DNA of 64,000 nt from Scandinavium ludwigii_A (lineage in GTDB: Bacteria > Pseudomonadota > Gammaproteobacteria > Enterobacterales > Enterobacteriaceae), in NCBI GenBank assembly GCA_050516505.1, contig CP191518.1, positions 4,402,001 to 4,466,000 of the forward strand. Reading direction: 5' to 3'. Below are positions 29,812 through 37,614 of the stretch, piece after piece (the stretch's first letter is position 1; the number at the start of each line of letters is the position of its first letter). The translations under genes and the position numbers were made by a program. The notes beneath the pieces were generated by a model, which was not told the DNA's origin, searched no databases, and worked only from the letters and a program-made list of their open reading frames with translations.

Positions 29812-30963
29812 ATGAAAAACAATTTACCGCCATTTATCGAGATTTACCGCGCATTGATCGCCACACCGTCCATCAGCGCCACCGAAGAATCCCTTGATCA
29901 AAGTAATGAAGGTTTAATCAATCTGCTGGCAGATTGGTTCGCCACAATTGGCTTCACCGTCGAGATCCAGCCCGTTCCAGGCACGCGCCATAAATTCAAC
30001 ATGCTGGCCAGCACCGGACACGGCGCGGGCGGGCTGTTACTGACCGGCCACACGGATACCGTTCCGTTCGACGACGGCCGCTGGACGCGCGATCCGTTCA
30101 CGCTGACCGAGCACGACAACAAACTGTACGGCCTCGGTACTGCCGACATGAAAGGCTTCTTCGCCTTTATTCTCGACGCCCTGCGCGACGTCGACATCAC
30201 GCAGCTGAAAAAGCCGCTCTACATTCTGGCCACCGCCGACGAAGAAACCAGCATGGCAGGTGCACGCTATTTCTCTGAATCCACCTCGCTACGTCCGGAC
30301 TGCGCCATCATCGGCGAGCCGACGTCCTTGCAGCCAGTGCGCGCCCACAAAGGTCATATTTCCAATGCCATTCGCGTATTGGGGCAATCAGGGCACTCGA
30401 GCGATCCGGACCGCGGCGTTAATGCCATCGAGCTGATGCACGATGCCATTGGCCGCATCATGCAGCTGCGCGACTCGTTGAAAGAGCGTTATCACTACGA
30501 CGCGTTTGCGGTGCCGTACCCGACGCTCAACCTCGGCGCCATTCATGGCGGTGATGCGTCTAACCGTATCTGCGCCTGCTGCGAACTGCATATGGATATT
30601 CGTCCGCTGCCGGGCATGACCCTTGACGATCTCAACGGGTTGCTGACTGAAGCGCTGGCACCGGTAAGTGAAAAATGGCCGGGCCGCCTGACCGTGTCCG
30701 ATCTGCATCCGCCAATCCCAGGCTATGCCTGCCCGCCGGACCATCAGCTGGTTCAGGTAGTAGAAAAACTGCTCGGCACAAAAACCGAAGTGGTGAACTA
30801 CTGCACCGAAGCGCCGTACATTCAGACGCTGTGTCCGACGTTGGTGCTCGGGCCGGGCTCCATCAACCAGGCGCATCAACCAGATGAATACCTCGAAACA
30901 CGCTTCATCAAACCGACTCGCGAGTTGATTACCCAGGTCGTCCATCACTTTTGCTGGCATTAA
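29812..30963 (+). CDS. argE: N-acetylornithine deacetylase
   Basis: 383 residues from ATG at 29812 (MKNNLPPFIEIYRAL), the E. coli length; an in-frame GTG three codons earlier is less likely. Hydrolyses N-acetylornithine to ornithine and acetate. It is an M20-family metallohydrolase: metal ligands H80 (GHTDT), D112 (GTADMKG) and E144/E145 (TADEETSM), with the dimerisation lid in the middle third. It makes the linear, not the cyclic, acetyl pathway of enterobacteria. Confidence 0.97.
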   Translation: MKNNLPPFIEIYRALIATPSISATEESLDQSNEGLINLLADWFATIGFTVEIQPVPGTRHKFNMLASTGHGAGGLLLTGHTDTVPFDDGRWTRDPFTLTEHDNKLYGLGTADMKGFFAFILDALRDVDITQLKKPLYILATADEETSMAGARYFSESTSLRPDCAIIGEPTSLQPVRAHKGHISNAIRVLGQSGHSSDPDRGVNAIELMHDAIGRIMQLRDSLKERYHYDAFAVPYPTLNLGAIHGGDASNRICACCELHMDIRPLPGMTLDDLNGLLTEALAPVSEKWPGRLTVSDLHPPIPGYACPPDHQLVQVVEKLLGTKTEVVNYCTEAPYIQTLCPTLVLGPGSINQAHQPDEYLETRFIKPTRELITQVVHHFCWH

Positions 30964-30972
30964 TTCTGCCGC

Positions 30973-30995
30973 CACCCTCTCTGCATGAGAGGGTG
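30973..30995 (+). terminator. Stem-loop after argE
   Basis: CACCCTCTC-TGCAT-GAGAGGGTG, a perfect 9-bp stem, but without a clear T tract; it may be a 3'-end stabiliser rather than a strong terminator. Confidence 0.5.
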
Positions 30996-31247
30996 ATTCA
31001 CTTCACATTTCCATAAGAAGCGCTTATCTCACTGCCGCTGAGTTTAATTTGGCAAATTTCCGTCATTTTTTCGTTTGCTGAAGCGATTTCGCAACAATTG
31101 ACGTAGGGGTTTTTACGTGGCTTTATAAAGTGAAGACGAGAAAATGCCGAATACCATGTCCGAACGATTTTGTATCGCCGTCAGCGGTCTCATCACGGTT
31201 GTGCGAAATCCAGGGACATACATAAATGAGATGGGGTGTCTGGGGTA

Positions 31248-33899
31248 ATGAACGAACAATATTCCGCTTTGCGTAGTAATGTCAGTATGCTCGGTAAGGT
31301 GTTAGGGGAAACGATTAAAGATGCCCTTGGCGAGAACATTCTTGATCGCGTTGAAACCATTCGTAAGTTGTCAAAATCCTCCCGTGCGGGCAATGAAGCC
31401 AATCGCCAGGAGCTGCTCACCACGCTACAGAATCTGTCTAACGACGAGCTGCTGCCGGTTGCCCGTGCGTTCAGCCAGTTTCTGAATCTGGCGAATACCG
31501 CCGAGCAATACCACAGCATTTCGCCGAAAGGCGAAGCGGCCAGCAACCCGGAAGTGATTGCTCGCACCCTGCGTAAACTCAAAGATCAGCCGAACCTGAA
31601 CGAAGCGATCATCAAAAAAGCGGTGGAAAACCTGTCGCTGGAACTGGTTCTTACGGCTCACCCGACGGAAATCACGCGTCGGACGCTGATTCACAAAATG
31701 GTCGAAGTGAACAGCTGCCTGAAGCAGTTGGATAACAAAGATATCGCCGACTACGAACAACACCAGCTGATGCGCCGTTTACGCCAGCTGATTGCCCAAT
31801 CCTGGCATACTGATGAAATTCGTAAGCATCGCCCAAGCCCGGTGGATGAAGCTAAATGGGGCTTTGCGGTCGTCGAAAATAGCCTCTGGGAAGGCGTGCC
31901 GAATTATCTGCGCGAACTGAATGAACAGCTGGAAGATAACCTCGGTTATCAGTTGCCGGTTGATTTCGTGCCTGTGCGCTTCACCTCGTGGATGGGCGGC
32001 GACCGTGACGGCAACCCGAACGTCACCTCCGACATCACCCGCACCGTGCTGCTGTTGGGTCGCTGGAAAGCAACCGATCTGTTCATGAAAGATGTGCAGT
32101 TGCTGATTTCCGAACTGTCGATGGTGGAATGCACCGACGAACTGCGTGAATACGTCGGCGAAGCCGGTGCAGCCGAACCTTACCGCTACCTGCTAAAAAC
32201 CCTGCGTAGCCAGCTAATGGCGACCCAGGCCTGGTTGGAAGCACGCCTGAAAGGCGAAAAACTGCCGAAACCTGCCGGTCTGCTGACTCAAAACGAGCAG
32301 CTGTGGGAGCCGCTGTACGCCTGCTATAAATCGTTGCAGGCCTGCGGTATGGGCATTATCGCCAACGGCGAACTGCTCGACACGCTGCGCCGCGTGAAAT
32401 GTTTTGGCGTGCCGCTGGTCCGTATCGACGTACGTCAGGAAAGTACCCGTCACACCGAAGCGCTGGGTGAACTGACCCGCTACCTCGGCATTGGCGATTA
32501 CGAAAACTGGTCTGAAGCCGACAAACAGGCATTCCTGATCCGCGAACTGAATTCAAAACGTCCTCTGCTGCCGCGCCAGTGGGAGCCGAGCGAAGAAACC
32601 CGCGAAGTGCTCGACACCTGCAAAGTGATCGCCGAAGCACCGAAAGGTTCAGTCGCCGCGTACGTTATTTCAATGGCAAAAACACCGTCCGACGTACTGG
32701 CCGTTCACCTGCTGCTGAAAGAAGCCGGGATCGGCTTTGCGCTGCCGGTTGCGCCGCTGTTTGAAACGCTCGATGACCTCAACAACGCCAACGATGTCAT
32801 GACGCAACTGCTGAACATCGACTGGTATCGCGGCTTCATCCAGGGCAAACAGATGGTCATGATTGGCTATTCCGATTCCGCGAAAGACGCGGGCGTGATG
32901 GCCGCTTCCTGGGCGCAGTATCAGGCTCAGGATGCGCTGATCAAAACCTGTGAAAAAGCCGGTATCGAACTGACGCTGTTCCACGGTCGCGGCGGTTCTA
33001 TCGGTCGTGGCGGTGCGCCAGCCCACGCGGCGCTGCTCTCCCAACCGCCGGGCAGCCTGAAAGGCGGCCTGCGTGTCACCGAACAGGGCGAGATGATCCG
33101 CTTCAAGTACGGCCTGCCGGAAGTCACCATCAGCAGTCTGTCTCTGTACACCAGCGCCATTCTCGAAGCGAACCTGCTGCCGCCGCCGGAGCCAAAACCG
33201 GAATGGCGTCACATCATGGCCGAGCTGTCGGATATCTCCTGCGATATGTACCGCGGCTATGTGCGTGAAAATAAAGATTTTGTGCCGTACTTCCGTTCTG
33301 CGACGCCAGAGCAAGAGCTGGGCAAGCTGCCGCTGGGTTCACGTCCGGCAAAACGTCGTCCGACCGGCGGCGTAGAGTCTCTGCGCGCTATCCCGTGGAT
33401 TTTCGCCTGGACGCAAAACCGCCTGATGCTGCCCGCCTGGCTGGGTGCCGGTGCGGCACTGCAGAAAGTGGTGGAAGACGGTAAGCAGAGCGAACTGGAA
33501 ACCATGTGCCGCGACTGGCCATTCTTCTCCACCCGCCTGGGCATGCTGGAAATGGTATTCGCCAAAGCTGACCTGTGGCTGGCGGAGTACTACGATCAGC
33601 GCCTGGTGAAGAAAGAGCTATGGCCGCTGGGTGCCGAGCTGCGCAAGCTGCTGGAAGCCGATATCAAAGTGGTGCTGGACATCGCCAACGATTCACATCT
33701 GATGGCCGATCTGCCATGGATTGCCGAGTCAATTCAGCTGCGTAACATCTACACCGACCCGCTGAACGTTCTGCAGGCAGAGCTGCTGCACCGTTCACGT
33801 CTGGCGGAAGAAGAAGGTAAAGAACCGGACCCGCGCGTAGAACAAGCGCTGATGGTGACCATCGCCGGCGTTGCGGCAGGTATGCGTAACACCGGCTAA
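31248..33899 (+). CDS. ppc: Phosphoenolpyruvate carboxylase
   Basis: 883 residues from ATG at 31248 (MNEQYSALRSNVSMLGKV), the E. coli length; an in-frame start 4 codons upstream is not favoured. It carboxylates PEP with bicarbonate to oxaloacetate, replenishing the TCA cycle. The catalytic histidine H138 lies in LTAHPTEITRRT, and the loop FHGRGGSIGRGG is the second signature. The C-terminus GMRNTG ends in the conserved glycine. Allosteric activation by acetyl-CoA and FBP and inhibition by aspartate are known. It converges on katG through a shared terminator. Confidence 0.98.
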   Translation: MNEQYSALRSNVSMLGKVLGETIKDALGENILDRVETIRKLSKSSRAGNEANRQELLTTLQNLSNDELLPVARAFSQFLNLANTAEQYHSISPKGEAASNPEVIARTLRKLKDQPNLNEAIIKKAVENLSLELVLTAHPTEITRRTLIHKMVEVNSCLKQLDNKDIADYEQHQLMRRLRQLIAQSWHTDEIRKHRPSPVDEAKWGFAVVENSLWEGVPNYLRELNEQLEDNLGYQLPVDFVPVRFTSWMGGDRDGNPNVTSDITRTVLLLGRWKATDLFMKDVQLLISELSMVECTDELREYVGEAGAAEPYRYLLKTLRSQLMATQAWLEARLKGEKLPKPAGLLTQNEQLWEPLYACYKSLQACGMGIIANGELLDTLRRVKCFGVPLVRIDVRQESTRHTEALGELTRYLGIGDYENWSEADKQAFLIRELNSKRPLLPRQWEPSEETREVLDTCKVIAEAPKGSVAAYVISMAKTPSDVLAVHLLLKEAGIGFALPVAPLFETLDDLNNANDVMTQLLNIDWYRGFIQGKQMVMIGYSDSAKDAGVMAASWAQYQAQDALIKTCEKAGIELTLFHGRGGSIGRGGAPAHAALLSQPPGSLKGGLRVTEQGEMIRFKYGLPEVTISSLSLYTSAILEANLLPPPEPKPEWRHIMAELSDISCDMYRGYVRENKDFVPYFRSATPEQELGKLPLGSRPAKRRPTGGVESLRAIPWIFAWTQNRLMLPAWLGAGAALQKVVEDGKQSELETMCRDWPFFSTRLGMLEMVFAKADLWLAEYYDQRLVKKELWPLGAELRKLLEADIKVVLDIANDSHLMADLPWIAESIQLRNIYTDPLNVLQAELLHRSRLAEEEGKEPDPRVEQALMVTIAGVAAGMRNTG

Positions 33900-33950
33900 G
33901 GTTGCGTCATCCATGCCCGTGCAAACGACGTGCCGCCGGGCAATACAAAT

Positions 33951-33982
33951 AAAAATCCCCGCTTTTTAGCGGGGATTTTTTT
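33951..33982. terminator. Bidirectional terminator between ppc and katG
   Basis: AAAAATCCCCGC-TTTTTA-GCGGGGATTTTTTT, with A and T tracts for both directions. A decayed REP-like fragment (CCGCCGGGC) precedes it at 33931-33941. Confidence 0.93.
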
Positions 33983-33996
33983 ATTGCGACACAGAA

Positions 33997-36177
33997 TTAC
34001 AGCAGGTCGAAGCGATCCAGATTCATCACTTTCACCCATGCCGCCACGAAGTCTTTCACGAACTTCTCTTGGGCATCACTGCTGGCATAGACTTCTGACA
34101 GCGCACGCAGCACGGCGTTGGAGCCAAATACCAGGTCTGAACGCGTTGCGGTGTATTTCACTTCACCGCTCTGACGGCAACGACCTTCGAATAGCTCGTT
34201 AGAGGCATCCGCGGCTTTCCACTCGTTGTTCATATCCAGCAGATTTGCAAAGAAATCGTTGCTGAGCACGCCTACGTTTTCAGTGAATACGCCGTGTTGG
34301 CTGCCATCAAAGTTCGTCCCAAGCACACGGAGGCCACCCACCAGAACCGTCATTTCTGGCGCGGTTAGGGTCAGCTGCTGGGCTTTATCAATCAGCAGAG
34401 ATTCGGTGGTCGCAGCATCCAGACGCGCACGGTAGTTACGGAAACCGTCAGCCACAGGTTCCATCAGATTGAACATTTCAACGTCCATCTGATCCTGACG
34501 CGCATCGACACGGCCTGGCACGAACGGCACGGTGACAGACACGCCCGCGGCTTTGGCGGCTTGTTCAACGCCCACCACGCCTGCCAGCACGATGATATCG
34601 GCCAGTGACGCTTTATGCGCAGATTTATAGATGCCTTCCAGTACCGGAAGAACGCGCGCCGCCGTGGCGTTCACGTCCCAATGACGCTGCGGATCCAGCG
34701 CCAGACGCGCGCCATTAGCACCACCGCGTTTATCGCCACCGCGGAAGGTTGACGCAGATGCCCACGCCACCGACACCAGTTCGCTGACAGACAGCCCTGA
34801 AGCGGCAATATCCTCTTTCAGGCTCTCAATGTCATACGCTGTTGGCTGGAAGAACGGATGCGGCAACGGATCCTGCCAAATCAGATCTTCTTTCGGTACT
34901 TCTGGACCGATGTATCTCGCTTTCGGCCCCATATCGCGGTGAGTCAGTTTGAACCACGCCCGGGCAAAAGCTTCGTTAAACGCCTGCGGATCGTTGAGGA
35001 AACGACGGGAAATTTTTTCGAAATCCGGATCAAAACGCAGCGTCAGGTCAGTGACCAGCATCGTTGGCTTACGTTTTTTGGACGGATCGAACGGGTCAGG
35101 AATGAGGTCAGGCGCATCGACGGCTTCGAACTGGATGGCACCCGCCGGACTGCGCGTCTGTACCCACTCAAATTTGAACAGGTTTTCGAAGAAGAAGTTG
35201 CTCCACTGGGTTGGCGTTTGCGTCCAGACCACTTCCAGACCAGAGGTAATGGCATCTGCGCCGACGCCGCTGGCGTGGCTGCTGGCCCAACCCAGGCCCT
35301 GAGATTCAATAGGTGCCGCTTCTGGATCGACACCGACATGGCTTGCTGACGCAGCACCATGGGTTTTACCCAACGTGTGACCACCGGCGATCAGCGCCAC
35401 GGTCTCTTCGTCGTTCATGCCCATGTTGCCGAAGGTGGCACGAATCGCTGCGGCCGCAGAAAGCGGCTCACCGCTGGCGTTTGGCCCTTCCGGGTTCACG
35501 TAAATCAGGCCCATTTCGGTAGCGGCCAGCGGACGTTTCGCCAGGGCTTCCGGGTCACGGTGCTCCAGCCAGGCTTTTTCATCACCCCAGTTAACATCGA
35601 GATCCGGTTCCCAAACGTCTTCACGCCCGGCACCAAAACCAAAGGTACGGAAGCCTGAGTTTTCCAGCGCGACGTTACCCGCGAGGATGAACAGGTCAGC
35701 CCAGGAAATTTTCTGGCCGTATTTCTGTTTGATAGGCCATAACAGGCGGCGAGCTTTATCGAGGCTGACGTTATCCGGCCAGGAGTTCAATGGCGCAAAG
35801 CGTTGCTGACCACGACCCGCGCCGCCGCGGCCGTCGACAGAACGGTAAGTACCGGCCCCGTGCCAGGCCATACGGATAAACAGGCCCGCGTAGTTGCCCC
35901 AGTCGGCTGGCCACCACGGCTGTGAATCGGTTAACAGTGCTTTGAGGTCGCCTTTCAGCGCGGAGTAGTCCAGCTTGCTAAATTCTTTGCGGTAATCGAA
36001 GTCTTCGCCCAACGGGTTCGAGCGGTTGGAGTGCTGATTGAGGAGATCTATCCGAAGTTGTTTTGGCCACCAGTCGCGTGTGCTGGTTCCGGCCCCTGCG
36101 CTTTCGTCATGGCCGCCCTGATGAAAAGGACACTTCCCTGCAGACAACGTATTGTGATCGTTTTCTTGATTGCTCAT
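33997..36177 (-). CDS. katG: Catalase-peroxidase HPI
   Basis: 726 residues, the E. coli length. Haem enzyme that decomposes hydrogen peroxide. Distal residues R102, W105 and H106 (RMAWHGAGTY), the crosslinked triad partners Y226 (LIYVNPEG) and M252, and proximal H267 (GGHTLGKTHG) are all at E. coli positions. The second, non-haem peroxidase-like domain fills residues from about 430. The 272-base gap upstream (36178-36449) is AT-rich and holds the promoter and the expected OxyR site, which I did not define precisely. Confidence 0.98.
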   Translation of the reverse strand: MSNQENDHNTLSAGKCPFHQGGHDESAGAGTSTRDWWPKQLRIDLLNQHSNRSNPLGEDFDYRKEFSKLDYSALKGDLKALLTDSQPWWPADWGNYAGLFIRMAWHGAGTYRSVDGRGGAGRGQQRFAPLNSWPDNVSLDKARRLLWPIKQKYGQKISWADLFILAGNVALENSGFRTFGFGAGREDVWEPDLDVNWGDEKAWLEHRDPEALAKRPLAATEMGLIYVNPEGPNASGEPLSAAAAIRATFGNMGMNDEETVALIAGGHTLGKTHGAASASHVGVDPEAAPIESQGLGWASSHASGVGADAITSGLEVVWTQTPTQWSNFFFENLFKFEWVQTRSPAGAIQFEAVDAPDLIPDPFDPSKKRKPTMLVTDLTLRFDPDFEKISRRFLNDPQAFNEAFARAWFKLTHRDMGPKARYIGPEVPKEDLIWQDPLPHPFFQPTAYDIESLKEDIAASGLSVSELVSVAWASASTFRGGDKRGGANGARLALDPQRHWDVNATAARVLPVLEGIYKSAHKASLADIIVLAGVVGVEQAAKAAGVSVTVPFVPGRVDARQDQMDVEMFNLMEPVADGFRNYRARLDAATTESLLIDKAQQLTLTAPEMTVLVGGLRVLGTNFDGSQHGVFTENVGVLSNDFFANLLDMNNEWKAADASNELFEGRCRQSGEVKYTATRSDLVFGSNAVLRALSEVYASSDAQEKFVKDFVAAWVKVMNLDRFDLL

Positions 36178-36421
36178 CTTCCTGTTCCCTTCAGTGTTTT
36201 AATACCAGGATATACAGCTCTGTAGATAAGTTATAGATGATAAAATCTACAGATTTGATAGTTGTTTCCTTCTGGCCATAAACAACATAACAAATGTTGT
36301 TTATAGAAATGTCGACGCGTCCGTAAACTTTCAACAATAACCATAGATTATGCAGGGAAGGAGGGACGCTTAACTGTCGGCGTTTCGTCGTAATTGAGAG
36401 GGGAAGTTTGCTTCAGAGAAG

Positions 36422-36443
36422 AAAAAAGCCCTCGTGAGAGGGC
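36422..36443 (-). terminator. metF terminator
   Basis: Minus-strand GGCCCTCTCACGAGGGCTTTTTT: stem GCCCTC/GAGGGC, loop, six T. Confidence 0.85.
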
Positions 36444-36449
36444 CATTGT

Positions 36450-37340
36450 TTATACCGCGGGACGTACACCGAGCGTGTGGCAGATGGCGTAGCTCATCTC
36501 GGCGCGGTTCAGGGTGTAGAAGTGGAAGTCCTTCACGCCTTCGCGGCTGAGGATTTTCACCATGTCCATGGCGATATTGGCGCCAACCAGTTTGCGGGTT
36601 TCCGCGTCGTCATCCAGTCCTTCAAACATTTTCGCCATCCACGTCGGGATACGCACGTTGGTCATGTCGGCGAATTTCTTCGCCTGTTTGAAATTCGACA
36701 CGGGCAGAATACCTGGGATAATTTCTACGTCGATGCCGGTTGAGGCGCAGCGATCACGGAATCGCAGGTAGCTTTCAACGTCGAAGAAGAACTGCGTGAT
36801 CGCGCGGTTTGCCCCGGCGTCGACTTTACGTTTCAGGTTGAGCAAGTCCGCCTGGGCGCTTTTCGCTTCCGGATGCACTTCCGGGTATGCCGCGACCGAA
36901 ATATCAAAGTCACCGACGTCTTTCAGCAGCGCGACCAGGTCTGTGGCATACATATCCGGCTTGCCGCTGCCTGGCGGCAGGTCACCGCGCAAGGCGACGA
37001 TATGGCGAATGCCGTTATTCCAGTAGTCCTGAGCGATGGCGCGCAGTTCGTCACGCGTGGCGTCGATACAGGTTAAATGCGGTGCCGCTTCAAGCCCCGT
37101 GCGATCCTTGATGCCTTTAATGATGCTGTGCGTGCGGTCGCGTTCGCCCGAGTTCGCACCGTAGGTCACGGAGACAAACTTGGGTTTCAGGCTGCTCAGA
37201 CGATCGATAGAGGCCCACAGGGTTTGCTCCATTTCACTGGTGCGCGGCGGGAAAAACTCAAAGGAAACATTAATCTGGCCCTGTACTTCTGCCAGGCTCT
37301 GATTCAGGGCTTCCCGCTGGTTGGCGTGAAAAAAGCTCAT
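36450..37340 (-). CDS. metF: 5,10-methylenetetrahydrofolate reductase
   Basis: 296 residues, the E. coli length. A FAD-dependent TIM barrel that reduces methylene-THF to methyl-THF with NADH, giving the methyl group for methionine. Visible motifs: NVSFEFFPPRTSEME (catalytic glutamate region), VTYGANSGERDRT, GDLPPGSG (FAD) and ITQFFFDVESYLRF (barrel strand). It has its own promoter with met boxes and is a separate transcript from metBL. Confidence 0.97.
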   Translation of the reverse strand: MSFFHANQREALNQSLAEVQGQINVSFEFFPPRTSEMEQTLWASIDRLSSLKPKFVSVTYGANSGERDRTHSIIKGIKDRTGLEAAPHLTCIDATRDELRAIAQDYWNNGIRHIVALRGDLPPGSGKPDMYATDLVALLKDVGDFDISVAAYPEVHPEAKSAQADLLNLKRKVDAGANRAITQFFFDVESYLRFRDRCASTGIDVEIIPGILPVSNFKQAKKFADMTNVRIPTWMAKMFEGLDDDAETRKLVGANIAMDMVKILSREGVKDFHFYTLNRAEMSYAICHTLGVRPAV

Positions 37341-37381
37341 ACCTTACCTCTTCAATCGCATGTCGTTATATGTTGTGTTAT

Positions 37382-37413
37382 GAGCATCTATACGTTTAGA
37401 CGTCCAGATGTAA
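37382..37413 (-). promoter_or_regulatory. MetJ operator upstream of metF
   Basis: Tandem 8-base units in phase: GAGCATCT, ATACGTTT, AGACGTCC, AGATGTAA, compared with the consensus AGACGTCT. The central unit is the best. About 40-70 bases upstream of the metF start. Confidence 0.8.
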
Positions 37414-37565
37414 AAATGACGGAAAAGAGTGATGACGTCAACAGAAAAAACAGCAGAAAGAGTGAGGAATGTTCAGCGAAGGTGAAAATAATTCATGGGA
37501 GGGTGCAGAGGAAGTGCTATCCGATGCCCTCTCCCAGAGCGACAGAGAGAAAACTCGTGCCAACC

Positions 37566-37607
37566 CTAACCCTCTTCCCATTGGGGAGAGGGTTAGGGTG
37601 AGGGGCG
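37566..37607 (+). repeat. Dispersed CCCTCT/GGGAGAGGG repeat, copy 2, with G-rich tail
   Basis: CCCTCTTCCCATTGGGGAGAGGG followed by a TTAGGGTGAGGGG tail, directly before the metL stop. The four G runs at 37583-37605 meet the simple G-quadruplex pattern. The rest of the 274-base metF-metL gap (37341-37565) carries the met boxes and no gene. Confidence 0.75.
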
Positions 37608-37614
37608 CTGGAGA

